Source of the DNA: Heterohyrax brucei
Taxonomy: Eukaryota > Chordata > Mammalia > Hyracoidea > Procaviidae
Reading direction: 5' to 3'
DNA: 64,000 nucleotides
Assembly: GCA_028571685.1 (NCBI GenBank)
Contig: CM053154.1
Location: 10,758,001-10,822,000, forward strand
Part shown: piece by piece, positions 42,233 through 52,740 of the stretch
Layout: the number at the start of each line of letters is the position of its first letter
Position numbering within the stretch: position 1 is the first letter of the stretch
Made by a program: the position numbers and the translations under genes
The notes under the pieces: model-generated
What the model was told of the DNA's origin: nothing
What the model saw: the letters and a program-made list of their open reading frames with translations, nothing else
Databases searched by the model: none

Positions 42233-42529
42233 AAAAGAAAATGAGGCCCAAATGGAGAGGGATCAGGAGAGCCCTCAGGCCACAGGGTGAGCCTGGCCCT
42301 GGTGATGGAGACAGGGAGAAGAAGTCGACTGGAAGTGTCTTAATCTGCAAGGCAGGTCTAAGAACCTTCCCCAGGATGGCCAGGAAGTCCTCCAGCAGAA
42401 ACAGCCTGTCAGAGGAGCCGGTGAGAAATCGTCTTGAATGCAGGTGGTTTTCCGAGTCCAGCACCTGGGGACATTGGTCCATTACACTCACACAGCTCAA
42501 GATCTGAGATGCTGTTTTCATGGAAAATC
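42233..42529. other. Unassigned sequence
   Basis: GC-moderate, with an open frame of about 85-100 codons on each strand and no domain. Confidence 0.35.
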
Positions 42530-42850
42530 TTTGATTTCATGGCTCAGTGGTTAAGAATCATCCCCTTTCATGTGGGAGACCTCGGGCTGATTCCTGGTTA
42601 ATGCAGCTTGTGCACAGCCAACATCTGTTGCATGTGGCTATGATACTGGACAGGTTTCAATGGAACTTCTAAGACAGACTAGGAAGAAAGACCTGGCACT
42701 CTACTTCTGAAAATCAACCAGTGAAAATGCTGTGAACCACCATGGTCAGACCTGCAATCATGGGGCTTGAACGGGGCCAGGTAGCATTTTGTCCCTTTGT
42801 GCATGGTGTCACCATCCTTCAGGACCAACTAGATGGCAGCTACCAATAAT
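42530..42850 (+). mobile_element. Long tRNA-headed SINE with RTE-like tail, plus strand
   Basis: Head GGCTCAGTGGTTAAGAATC and GTGGGAGACCTCGGGC, then CAGCTTGTGCACAGCCAAC, body GACAGACTAGGAAGAAAGAC and GACCTGCAATCATGGGGC, tail GTGCATGGTGTCACCATCC and TAGATGGCAGCTACCAATAA. It shows the whole head-to-tail order of this family in sense orientation. Confidence 0.75.
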
Positions 42851-43764
42851 GGCAGTGGCTTTACTGGGCAGGAGCTGCTTTTCAAATGAATTGAGTCAAC
42901 AGATGTAGTATTTGCACCATAAAACAACTTTTCCCTTGAAAATATGTTTTGCTTTGGAGGAGCCAGCAAAGATTGGCACCTGTGTGGACAAACAGTGACG
43001 ACTCTTGTTGTGGCATAAAAGTGACACTGTCCCTGGGACAGGGAGCTGCAGCTCTCCACCACTGTCCCTGTAAAGGCTATACATGGCCTGCTGGCTTGGC
43101 TCATGTGCTTTCCATGCATCTCTGGAGTCCCAACATTCCCTTCCTGCTGTCGCTTCCTTTGGTGTTGGTGCTGAGCTGGGGCCAGGTTCCCCAGGTGGCA
43201 TCTTGATCCCGATAGCCCTCTGGGTCACTTTGGAAGTGTTGCACCTGGCACTTGGCTGCCCAGACAGTTGGAAGAGCTGTTCTGAGGGCCGCCTGCATGC
43301 TTGGCTTTCTCCACAGAAGTTCTGGGCTGCTTTATACCACCGCGCAGGCCGGCCACCCGTAGGGTGTCCCAGTATCTCATTGCTTGGGTTGCCTCCTTCC
43401 CGACCCAATCCTTGACTTTGCCTTTGCTCTTTGTGTCTGCATGGGGCCTGGGTGTCCATGCATCCTCCATCTAGGCTCATCAACCTGGTCTGGAGGGAGG
43501 GGCCTCCTCTGTGCTCACAGGAACCTTCTGGAGAGTCAGCGAGACCACCCTCTGGATGTCCACCCAGTTAGTTAGCTGGCTGCTCTGGTCGGAGCAAGCT
43601 GAGGCTCAAAAAACCAAACAGACCTTCCTGAGCTTTCGATGGGATTCTGTTTCTTCCAACAGGGCATTTTTCTCCAGCTCCTACTAAGACCTCGAGGAAG
43701 CTGACCTCTGACGCCTGCCCATCTCTCCCACTACCCCTCCGGCCTAATCTCCCCTCAGGTCCTG
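42851..43764. other. Unique sequence with a long minus-strand open frame
   Basis: A minus-strand frame is open for 195 codons between 43483 and 42896. It begins MMSLDGGCMDTQAP and shows no domain I know. With no splice signals, promoter or homologue available I do not call a gene. Confidence 0.38.
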
Positions 43765-43954
43765 TGCACGTGGCACCTGATTTACGGAGACCCCTCGTGT
43801 GTCAGAGCAGAACTGCACTCCGTAGGGTATTCAATGGCTGCAGCCCTAGGGAAGTAGATGGCTAAGCCTTTTTTCTCAGTGCCCCTGGGTAGATTTGAAC
43901 CCTGAACCTTTAGACTAGTAGCAGAGCACTAACAGTTTGTACAACCCAGGGACC
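43765..43954 (-). mobile_element. AfroSINE-like SINE
   Basis: Minus strand. CTCGTGTGTCAGAGCAGAAC, CGTAGGGTATTCAATGGCTG and a head with CAACCCAGGGACC. Confidence 0.87.
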
Positions 43955-43965
43955 TCAGCATGTGG

Positions 43966-44160
43966 TAAAACCTGTTGCCGTTGAGTTGATTCAGGCTGAT
44001 AGTGACCCTATAGGACAGGGGACTGCCCCGTAGGGTTTCCAAGGCTGTAATCACCAGTGGAAGCAGACAACTACACCCTTCTCCCACAGGGCAGGTGGTG
44101 GGTTTGAACCACTGACCTTTAGGTTAGCAGCCAAGTGCTAAAAACGATTGCACCACCAGT
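43966..44160 (-). mobile_element. AfroSINE-like SINE, full-length type
   Basis: Minus strand. TGCCGTTGAGTTGATTCAG, GACCCTATAGGACAGGGG, GGGTTTCCAAGGCTGTAATC and CCACTGACCTTTAGGTTAGC. It lies directly next to the previous SINE in the same orientation. Confidence 0.9.
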
Positions 44161-44171
44161 GTTATTTTTCA

Positions 44172-44780
44172 GCACATGTTATTGTTAGGTGCCTGTCCAG
44201 TTGGTTCCAGCTCACAACAACAGCCATACACGCAACAGCGTGAAACGCTCGGTGGTCCCATGCATCCGCACAGTCACTGTTAGGCTTGAGTCCCTTGTGG
44301 CAGCCGCTGCGCAACCCAGCTCATTGAGGGTCTTCCTCTTTTCTCTGACTCTGCTTCATCAAGCATGATATCCTTTTCCCAGGACCGGTCGCTTCTGGTG
44401 ACACATCCAAAGTATATGAGATAGAGTTCTGCCATCTTTGTTTCTGAGGAATGTGCTGGCTGCACTTTTTCCAAGATGATTTGTTTGTTTTTTTGGCAGT
44501 CTCTCGGTTCTACCCTGGCCCCTAGGGTCGCCATGAGCGGGATTCGACTCGACGGCACTTGGCCTGGCTTTGGCTCATATATCTCACACAGTCAATATTC
44601 TTCACTAACACCATGATTCAAAAGCACCAGTTCTTTGGTCTTTATTTATCTTCCAGCTTTTACAGGCACGTGGGGCAATTAAAAATACCATGGCTTGGGT
44701 CGGGCACACTTTCATCCTCAAAGTGACATCTTTGCTTTAAAGATGGTCCTTAAAGACGTCTTTTGCAGTAGATTTGTGCA
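44172..44780 (-). mobile_element. RTE-type LINE 3' end
   Basis: Reversed RTE end: TGTTATTGTTAGGTGCCTGT, CTTCCTCTTTTCTCTGACTC, CCTTTTCCCAGGACCGGTCG and CCATGGCTTGGGTCGGGCAC. On the minus strand it encodes DRSWEKDIMLDEAESEKRGR. A SINE tail interrupts it. Confidence 0.82.
44500..44575 (+). mobile_element. SINE tail inserted in the RTE copy
   Basis: TCTACCCTGGCCCCTAGGG, TCGCCATGAGCGGGATTCG and CTCGACGGCACTTGG. It lies within the RTE on the opposite strand. Confidence 0.7.
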
Positions 44781-45382
44781 ATGCAATACGTCAGCACATG
44801 GTAGGCACCCAATAAACAGGTGTTGAATAACAAACAGGTGTTGAATGAATGAATTCTTCCCAGCTGGGATGGCCATTTTCCCACTCTCTGAATCCCAACA
44901 CTCCTTCCCGACCCAGACCCAGCCCTTCTCTCTGTGAAGCTGTCGGAGTCCTGGGGCAGCAGGAAATGCTTCTGCTCCGAGCCCTGGAGCCATATGTCCA
45001 CACCGCGGTCAGCCGCGCCGCACACGCTTCTTCTCAGGAGTTCTCAGCCCGTGCACTGTCAGCCCCGAATCACAGAGCGGCAGAGTGTGTCCCAGTTCCT
45101 CAGAGAAGGCCCCCGTGGCACGGTCTGTCCACGGGACGTTGACCTGGCGTTGCACACCATGAGAAGTGAGGGAGCGTACCTCAGGAGTACGGAGGGAACC
45201 TCTGATCCAGCTGGCACTCGAGGACAGCTTCGTCAGGGAGGGACCCCGGGCTGAGTTCAGAAGGACAACGTTGCCACCCTCACTAGGTGTGAGCTACTTC
45301 GGGGGGTGTGTGGTGGTGGTGGGGGGGTCTTTACACCCTGGAAGGCCATACAGGGGCCCCTGTCATGCTGGGGGCACAGGAG
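44781..45382. other. Unassigned sequence, GC-rich in part
   Basis: CpG dinucleotides cluster briefly at about 45000-45180, too short for a clear island. No exon is recognised. Confidence 0.38.
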
Positions 45383-45440
45383 TTGTACACAGGGCCAGTG
45401 TGGGTTGTAACTGTCTTGATGGCACCTACCAATGACAACA
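45383..45440 (+). mobile_element. RTE or SINE tail scrap
   Basis: GGGTTGTAACTGTCTTGATGG, shortened here, with a following CACCTACCAATGACAACAA resembles the shared RTE/SINE end. Confidence 0.5.
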
Positions 45441-45513
45441 ATAAAGAATACTTTAGCCAGTTTAATTCACTTATATTTTTCCCCTTTCACCAAGAATGCA
45501 AAAGAGTAGTATA

Positions 45514-45688
45514 CCAAGTCAGACAATTAAGTTCCAGAAAGGGGTCCAAAGTTGCTCTGAAGGGTGGAGTAGGTGCTGGTGTGGGCGCATAGCTTCCCAG
45601 CAAAAGTGACTGTAGTGACTGATATTCAGCACTTAGGTATGCAGCACTTTTCCTAGGACGAGTTCTCAAACTCAATTGTCAGACCTTG
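45514..45688 (+). mobile_element. Short mariner MITE, 175 bases, with TA duplication
   Basis: The ends CCAAGTCAGACAATTAAG and, reversed, CAAGGTCTGACAATTGAG form terminal inverted repeats, with TA on each side (45512-45513 and 45689-45690). The body is the 3' coding end of a mariner (CAAAGTTGCTCTGAAGGGTG). About 1.1 kb of the parent element has been lost, with the join just inside the 5' terminal repeat. Confidence 0.85.
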
Positions 45689-45754
45689 TATGATTAAAAA
45701 AAAAATTCCTTGTCCGTGTAAGTCTAAAGTAATTATTTTAATAAGCATAAAATA

Positions 45755-46140
45755 AATATTCTGAGTCAAGGATCAACAAAGTTTTGTTGTAAGGGACCAG
45801 ACAGTATCTTCTTTAGGTTTTGTGGGCACTCAGAGACAAGAACGCAAACAAACGAACATGACGGTGTTCCAACAAAATTTTATTTGTGGACACTGAAATC
45901 AAAATTTTACATAGCTGTCATGTCACAAAATATGGTTTTAGTAATTTTTAAGAAGATTATTAATTTTTTTTATTATGCTAAGTGTATAGGTAACAAAACA
46001 CTCGCCAAGATGATACTGTTTTACTGTTTCTTTTCCATTGTTTAACTGTGCAACAACCATTCCTAGCTCACGGACAACGCCAAGGCAGAAGGCAGGCTGA
46101 ATCTGGCCATGGGCTGTCATCTACGATTCCTGTTCTAGTG
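45755..46140. mobile_element. hAT-Charlie-like transposon fossil
   Basis: GTAAGGGACCAGACAGTATC, TTAGGTTTTGTGGGC, CCAACAAAATTTTATTTGTG and GGCTGAATCTGGCCATGGGC keep the order of a common mammalian hAT element. I do not name the member. Confidence 0.62.
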
Positions 46141-46239
46141 ATACAGAAGTACTGTGCCATGCACAAGCTGGCAGCATCTTTTCTTTCTGAGTGTTCAAGA
46201 ATGGTGCTCCTTAGAGTCAGTGAAATAAATGTCACAGCA

Positions 46240-46380
46240 GTGCCCTGAGGTGAGAAATAATGCCATGCTGAAACACCAAGGCTTTGTTGTTCAAGATCAA
46301 GCAGTCAGTAGATGGCTGAGTTGAGCTCCAGCCCTAGGTCTGATCAGCCAACTAACTAGTAAACTCTTTTAAGATGGCAA
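46240..46380 (-). mobile_element. MIR SINE
   Basis: GAGGTGAGAAATAATGCC, AAGATCAAGCAGTCAGTAG and GAGCTCCAGCCCTAGGTCTG resemble the reversed MIR core. Confidence 0.48.
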
Positions 46381-46586
46381 ATCAGAGTTTATAAATGATG
46401 CCACCGTCTCCAGGTACAACCTGCTGCCTTTCATTGCTATCTGCCTTGGCCATACAGAGCATAGGGATTTAGACCTAAGTTTGAGGTGTCCACATCACTT
46501 GTCAGGTGGGTTAACTGATCTAATGGGGAGTTAATGGTGTGAGTGCGATGGTCAGTGCACATTTCGGAGGGCTAAAATGTTCCTGG

Positions 46587-46742
46587 AAACCCTGGTGGCG
46601 CAGTAGGTTAAGGGCTACATCTCCTAGCCAAAAGGTTGGCAGTTCAATCTGCTAGGTGCTCCTCAGACACCCTATGGGGGCAGTTCTCTCATCGATAGCA
46701 TCACTGTGAGTCAGACCCAAGTAGATGGTGGTGTTTTTTTTT
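46587..46742 (+). mobile_element. AfroSINE-like SINE, first of three in a row
   Basis: GGAAACCCTGGTGGCGCAG, AGGTTGGCAGTTCAATCTG and AGCATCACTGTGAGTCAG, ending in a T run. Confidence 0.88.
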
Positions 46743-46771
46743 CTTTTTAAATGTTCCTAAGATTTATCAGC

Positions 46772-46894
46772 CCGCCTGCTCTACCAAAAGGTCAGCAGTT
46801 CAAATCTACCCAGTTCCTTGGAAACTCTACGAGGAAGTTCTATCTTGTTCTATAGGGTCACTATGAGTTGGAATTGATGGCAATGGATTTTGTA
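46772..46894 (+). mobile_element. AfroSINE-like SINE, second of three, head missing
   Basis: AAGGTCAGCAGTTCAAATC, TTGGAAACTCTACGAGG and GGGTCACTATGAGTTGGAAT. Confidence 0.87.
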
Positions 46895-46904
46895 CTGTCC
46901 TCCT

Positions 46905-47064
46905 TGGAAACTCTGGTGGCATAGTAGTTAATAGCTTCGTCTGCCAACCAAAACATCAGCAGTTCAAATCTCCCAGGCACTCCTTGGAAACTCTATAGAG
47001 CAGTTCAACTTGGTCCTATAGGATCTCTATGAGTTGGATTTGACTCGACAGCAGTGGGTTGGTT
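46905..47064 (+). mobile_element. AfroSINE-like SINE, third of three
   Basis: GGAAACTCTGGTGGCATAG, ACATCAGCAGTTCAAATC, AACTCTATAGAGCAGTTC and GGATCTCTATGAGTTGG, then CTCGACAGCAGTGGGTTGG. Confidence 0.9.
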
Positions 47065-47089
47065 ACTCACCTCTTATTACTTAGAAACA

Positions 47090-47605
47090 CATTTTACAAC
47101 TGCTGTGACTAGGATCACAACAGAGAGTCCAAGACAGAGTGGGAGAGAAATGTGGAAGAAAGTTCAAATTCTCACACACACACACACAAAGTCCAAACTT
47201 ACTGACCTGGCAGAGACTGGAGGAACCCCTGAGCCCATGGCCCCTGGACACCCTGCCAACTCAGAACTGAAGTCACCCCCAAAGCTCACATTTCAGCTAG
47301 AGCTTAGACAAGCCGATAAAACAAGCAATGACATACTTGAGGAACACGCTTCTTAGTTCAGTCAAGTTCATGAGACCAAACAGGCACCCCCTGCCCCAAA
47401 GCAAAGATGAGAAGGCGGGAGGGGACAGGGAAACTGGACAAATGGACACAGGGACCCCAGGGGAAAAGGGAAAAGGGGAGACCGCCGACCTATTGTGCAG
47501 ATTACAGCCAATGTCTAAAACAATTTGCACATACTTTTTTTGAATGAAAAACTAATTTGTGCTGTAAACGTTCAACAAAAATACATTAAAATAAAAATGA
47601 TACCC
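47090..47605 (+). mobile_element. L1 3' UTR
   Basis: GAGACTGGAGGAACCCCTGA, CATGGCCCCTGGACACCC, GACAAGCCGATAAAACAAGC, AAGGCGGGAGGGGACAGGG, then TGAATGAAAAACTAATTTG and a final TTAAAATAAA. A short CA run lies at about 47174-47188. It is 5'-truncated. Confidence 0.8.
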
Positions 47606-47746
47606 AGTGGAGCACTCTTGACTCTAACACACATGGATTGCCATGAGCTGAAGGGACACGTCAGCAAAAAAAGAGAAAAAGAAAAAAGAAACCTATTATT
47701 TTTCCGGGATGGAAAAATGCAAATTAAAGAAATGAATTCAGAGTCT

Positions 47747-47944
47747 TGTTGGGTGCTGTGGAGTCCATTTTCCACTGATAACAACCCCATGTGACAGAGT
47801 AGAACTGTCCCACAGGGTTGTCTGGCCTGTCACCTTTACGGGGGCAGATGGCCAGGCTTTTCTCCTGAGGAGCCTCTGGGCAGCTTTGAACCACCGACCT
47901 TTCTGTTAGCAGCTGAGCACGTTATGACTGTGTTATCAGGGCTC
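47747..47944 (-). mobile_element. AfroSINE-like SINE, full-length type
   Basis: Minus strand. TTGGGTGCTGTGGAGTCC, ACCCCATGTGACAGAGTAG, GGCCAGGCTTTTCTCCTGAG and a head with TATCAGGGCTCC. Confidence 0.85.
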
Positions 47945-48414
47945 CTTGGGGTGACACGCAACTGACAGCATGTGCTGCTGACCTCCACTGCCTGCCTGGG
48001 TCTATTGGCATACTCACCCTGGTTTCATGTACCAGAGCAGGACATTGGCCACCCTACTCAGACCCTCCAGAGGCCAGCGGAGCAGAGGTGTGGGGAGAGG
48101 CTTGTAGTCAGAGGAGCAGGACTGGCACAGTCTGGTGGTCCCAGAGCCACAGAAGGAAATTAGCAAGTGTCCTGCTTCATTTTCCCAGGTGCCACACTGT
48201 CGATGGGGTTCTGGACAAGCCCTCCCATCAGTTCTGCAAATGGGTTTCCAAAACCAATAGGTTGCAAAACCCTGTCTAGCCTGCAGAGTCTCTGTGGGTC
48301 TTCTTCACATTCGTCATTGCCCTCCTCTCCTGACAGTCACACACACCCCTCCGCCCTGCTCTGCTGGCTCGAGGCTGGCAGGCCAGTGCGCAGCTGCCCG
48401 CTGGAAATGAGGCC
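47945..48414. other. Unassigned sequence
   Basis: No gene or named repeat is recognised. Confidence 0.35.
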
Positions 48415-48570
48415 AATGGCTAAAAGACTAGTGAAACCCAGAAAATGCCAAATGCTGACATGGAAGTGGGAAAACTGGGACCCTTATTCCTCGCTGGTAG
48501 AAATACAAAATGGTACAGCCTTGTGGAAAGCAGTGTGGCAGTTTCTCAAAAAACTAAAAACAGAACTCCT
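48415..48570 (+). mobile_element. L1 3' region, first segment of a split element
   Basis: AATGCCAAATGCTGACATGG, TTCCTCGCTGGTAGAAATAC, AAATGGTACAGCCTTGTGG and CAGTTTCTCAAAAAACTAAA are the familiar order beyond L1 ORF2. It continues at 49771. Confidence 0.78.
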
Positions 48571-49768
48571 CTGTTGTTGTGGTTAGGTGCGGTCATGTCA
48601 GTTCCAACTCACAGCGACCCTGTGTACAGCAGAACGAAGCCCTGACCCTCCCTGTGCTGTCCTCACTGTCAGCGTCAGGCTTGAGTCTTGTTGCAGCCAC
48701 CGTGTCAACCCATCTCACTGAGGTTCTTCCTCTTTTTTTCTGACCCTCTACTTTACCAAACATGATGTCCTTCACCAGGGACTGATGATTCCTGGTAGCA
48801 TGTCCAAAATACACGAGATGAAGTCTCATCCTGCTTACTCCCAGGGAGCATCCTGGCTGCACTTCCTCTAAGGCAGATTTGATCATTCTTCTGGCAGTCC
48901 AGGGCATAGTCAGTATTCTTCTCCAGCACCACCATTCAAAGGCATCAATTCTTCTTTGTTCTTCCTTATTCACTGTCTAGATTTTGCATGCACATGGGGT
49001 AACTGAAAATACCAGGGCGTGGGTCAGTGCGTCTTAGTCCTTGAAGTGACATCTCTGCTTTTTCACATTTTAAAGAAGTCTTTTGCAGCAGGTTTGGACA
49101 GCACAATGTACCGTTTGATTTCTTGACTTCTGCTTCCATTAATTGTGGATCCAAATAAAATGAAATCTCTGACAATGTCAATAATTTCTCCATTGACCAT
49201 GATGTTGTTGATGGGTCCCGTTGTGAGGCTGTTTGTTGTCTTCATGTTAAGATGTAGTCCCTACTTAAGGCTGTGGTCTTTGATCGTCATCAGGTCGTCT
49301 TCACTGTTAGCAAGCACGATTCTATCATCTGCATAATACAGATTGTTAATAAGTCTTCCTCCAGTCCTGATGCTAGGTTCTTCATATTATCTAGCTTATC
49401 AGATTATTTGCTCAGCCTACAGATTGAATAAGTATAGTAAAATGATGCAACCTTGATGCGCAACTTTTCTCACTTTAAACCACACAATAGCCCCTTGTTC
49501 TGCTGGAATGGCTGACCACCTCTTGATCTACGTTCAGGCTTCCATGAGCACAATTATATGTTCTGGAATTCTAATTCTTCACAACGTTATCCATCATTTG
49601 TTATGATCCACACAGTCAAATGCCTTTGTATAGTCAATGAAACGGAGGTAAACATCTTTCTGGTATTCTCTGCTTTTGGTCAAGTTCCATCTGACATCAG
49701 CAATGATATCCCTTGTCCCCTTCCAAATCCAACTTGAACTTCTGGCAGTTGTACTGCTGCAACTGCTT
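48571..49768 (-). mobile_element. RTE-type LINE with part of the reverse transcriptase, inserted in L1
   Basis: The longest RTE copy here, about 1.2 kb on the minus strand. From its 5' side it encodes a reverse transcriptase segment with FIDYTKAFDCVDH (about 49600-49640), then FILFGSTINGS, MNKEEQRRIDAFEWWCWRR, and the C-terminal FGHATRNHQSLVKDIMFG with QKKRGRTSVRW. The catalytic YADD-type region lies where the frame is broken and cannot be read cleanly. GAACT next to both ends may be the target duplication. Confidence 0.85.
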
Positions 49769-49920
49769 TTGAATGAACTACCGTGTAGCCCAGCAATTTC
49801 ACTTCTAGGTATATACCCTAAAGACTTAAAAGCAGAGACTGAAACAGACTTGAACGCCAATGTTCACTGCAGCACTATTTACAATAGCCCAGTTGTAAGA
49901 CAACGCCACCTTACTTGCTG
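49769..49920 (+). mobile_element. L1 3' region, second segment
   Basis: CCAGCAATTTCACTTCTAGG, ATATACCCTAAAGACTTAAA and GTTCACTGCAGCACTATTTA continue the L1 begun at 48415. Confidence 0.8.
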
Positions 49921-50640
49921 GAAATGAAGAAGATTTGAGACACTTGTTGATGAAGATCAAGGACCACAGCCTTCAGTACAAAAATTCTCACAACTAGATC
50001 AGTAAGCAACATTGTCTTAAGTGGAGAACAGATCAAGGTTGTCAAAGATTTCATTTTGCTTGGGTCCACAATCAATGCCCATGGAAGCAGCAGTCAAGAA
50101 ATCAAAAGATACATTGCATTGGGAAAATATTCTGCAAAGGACCTCTTTAAAGTGTTCAACAGTAAGGATGTCACCTTGAAGACTAAAATGCACCTGACCC
50201 AAGCCATGGTATTTTCAGTCCCACCATATGCATGCTAAAGCTGGACCATGAATGAAGAAGACAGAAGAAGAATTGATGCCTTTGAATTGCGGTGTTGGAG
50301 AAGAATGATGAATGTACTGTGGACCACCAAAAGAACAAATAGATCCGATCTGGAAGAAGTACAACCAGAGTGCTCCTTGGAAGCAAAGATGGCAAGACTG
50401 TCTTACATGCTTTGGACATGTTGTCAGGAAGGAGTAGTCCCTGGAGAAGGACATCATGCTGGGTAGAGTGGAGGGTCAGTGAAAAAGAGGAAGACCCTTG
50501 ACAAGATGGATTGGCTCAGTGGCTGTAACAGTGGGCTTAAGCATAAAAACGATTGTGGATGTGGCACAAGACCGGGCAATGTTTCCTTCTGTTGTTCATG
50601 AGTTGGAATGAACTCGATGGAGCCTAACAAAAACAACAAC
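49921..50640 (+). mobile_element. RTE-type LINE 3' end, second insertion in the same L1
   Basis: Plus strand. GATCAAGGACCACAGCCTTC, VVKDFILLGSTINAHGSSSQ (about 50038-50100), IKRYIALGKYSAKDLFKVF, NEEDRRRIDAFELRCWRR, and a tail GGAGCCTAACAAAAACAAC. It is among the better-preserved RTE 3' ends here, with a few stops and indels. Confidence 0.87.
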
Positions 50641-51040
50641 AAAGGTGGAAACAACCTAAATGCCCACCAACAGACAACTGGATAAAGACGGTACACATGT
50701 ACAATGGAACATTACTCAGCCAGTAAGAGAAACAAAGTCTCAATGCATGCTACAGTAGGAGTAGAGCGTGAAGACACTATGCTGAGTGAAGGAAGTCAAT
50801 CACAAGAGGACAAATATTGTATGACCTCACTTATCAAAGAGGGAAACGATAGCAAATGTACAGACAGCAAAGTTTCTGAGTGCTCACTGCAGTGGGAGAG
50901 ATGGGGAGGAGGGACTATTGGTCATGGGGTATTGTGTCTCAGTTTACAGTGGCAAAAAAAATCACACTGATTAAGGGTAGGGTTTGTGCAATCCAATTAA
51001 TGTAATTATTGTCACTAAGTTGTACATCTATAAAAAGTTG
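50641..51040 (+). mobile_element. L1 3' region, third segment
   Basis: GGTGGAAACAACCTAAATGC, CAACAGACAACTGGATAAAG, AATGGAACATTACTCAGCC and TATTGTATGACCTCACTTA complete the L1 that starts at 48415. The end near 51040 lacks a clear poly(A). Confidence 0.8.
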
Positions 51041-51214
51041 AGTTGGCACAAAATACAAAAGAAGATTGAGCTAATACATCTCTTTGGAAGCAGTTCTAGG
51101 CACAGCCTGTGTTCATGGCTGCCCACAATGATGAGGCTCCTGACTTTTCCTCCATAGGTGTGGCCCCATGTGTGAATTTATTCCAGTTACTGTTAGGTCT
51201 TGCTTCACTTTACT
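51041..51214. other. Unassigned sequence
   Basis: Short stretch between an L1 and a SINE. Confidence 0.35.
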
Positions 51215-51385
51215 AGGAGCCCTTGGAAGTCAAAGATTCAGAGCTACAGTTGCTCATCAAAAAGTCAGCAGCTGAAATCCACCGGCCACTCCTTGGAAAC
51301 CCTACAAGGCAGTTCTACTCTGCCCTATAGAGCCTCTACCTGTTGGGACTGATTCCATGGCATCTAAAACAACAACAACAACATC
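51215..51385 (+). mobile_element. AfroSINE-like SINE with (AAC)n end
   Basis: GGAGCCCTTGGAAGTCAAAG, AAGTCAGCAGCTGAAATCC, AACCCTACAAGGCAGTTC and GATTCCATGGCATCTAAAAC, then an AAC run. Confidence 0.88.
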
Positions 51386-51464
51386 CCATTGTGTACTCTG
51401 CAAAATGGTCAACAGGGAGGTGTCACTTTCAAAGAAAACATATTTCATTTTGTCTTGTAGAAAT

Positions 51465-52740
51465 TCTATCCAAGCAAAGGGCATGAACAGATACTTCACC
51501 AAAGAAGACATCCAGGCAGCTAACAGATACATAAAGAAAAGCTTATGATCATTAGCCATTAGAGAAATCCAAATCAAAACCACAGTGAGATACCATCTCA
51601 TCCCCACAAGGCTGGCATTAATCCAAAAAATACAAAATAATAAATGTTGGAGAGGTCTTAGAGAGACTGGAACTCTTCTGTATAGCTAGTGGGAAAGTAA
51701 AATGGTACAGCCACTTTGGAAATTGTTTTGGTGCTTTCTTAAAAAGCTGGAAATAGATATAACATATGATCTAACAATCCCACTGCTTGGAATCTAACCT
51801 AGAGATGTAAGGGCTGTCACACAAATAGATACATGTGGACCAATGTTTACTGCAGCACTGTTCACAGTAGCAAGAAGATGGATCAAGCTAAGCGCCCATC
51901 AACAGACGGGTAGTTAAACTATGGAATATTGACACAGTGGCATACCATGCAATAATAAAGAACAATAATGATCTTGGGAAACATTGGTTACCAAGAAGTC
52001 ATCTGGAAGACATTATGTTCAGAAGAAAATAATCTTTGATGGTTGCAAGGGAGATGAGAGAGGGAGAGAGGTATTCACAGATTAGACAGTAGATAGGAAA
52101 TGGGTTAGGGGAATGGAGTGACAGCATGCAGTGGAAGGGAGCTTAACATTGCTGGACTATACCAAGCAGACAGAAGGGGCCATATGATTAGGAAACTACA
52201 TCAGCATGAGACCAGAAGAGCTAGATGGTGCCCCACCACTACCAATGACTGTTCTGACAGGGAATACAATGTAAAGTCCCTGATGCAATGGGAGAAAAAT
52301 GGGGGTGCAGATACAAAACTCATTCAAAAGGCCACACGATGGTCTCACGTCATGGAGGGCCCCCTGAGGATATAACCCTTCACTTTCTGCTGGCCCAGAG
52401 CTGAAACCAGTGCCAAGGCCAGCTCTTCAGACAAAGATTGGACTGGACTCTAAGACATAGAGCAACAGCATTAAATGTGTGCTTCTGGCTTAAATATGTA
52501 CATGAGGCTGTTGGAGCATCTCCTGTCCACAGGAGACATGGGAGGGTGGGGAGAAGGGACAGGAGTTAGTTGAATGGACACAGGAAGCACAGGGTGGATG
52601 GGAGGAGTGTGCTGTCACAGGAGGGGCCGGCAGCTAGAGTTGTAGAGCAGTGTGTGTGTGTGCAGGCTTTTGTATGGCAAATTGACTTGGATGGTCAACT
52701 TTCACTTAAAGCACACTAAAATACTTAATAAGTAGATAAG
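51465..52740 (+). mobile_element. L1 ORF2 end and 3' UTR
   Basis: The longest L1 piece. The end of ORF2 is at 51480-51560 (ACTTCACCAAAGAAGACATC), then ACCACAGTGAGATACCATC, TTGGAGAGGTCTTAGAGAG, AATGGTACAGCCACTTTGG and AGCGCCCATCAACAGACGG. The 3' UTR has GACCAGAAGAGCTAGATGG, GGATTGGACTGGAC-type phrases and an end with AACTTTCACTTAAAGCAC. It shares its UTR pattern with 11195-11940. Confidence 0.82.

Noticed and set aside
45000-45180. A second possible CpG island
   Set aside because: Short, with modest CpG density. No transcript evidence can be inferred.
47090-47356. A 100-codon plus-strand frame
   Set aside because: It covers a SINE end and L1 3' UTR sequence.
52118-52375. An 85-codon plus-strand frame
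   Set aside because: It lies wholly in the L1 3' UTR.
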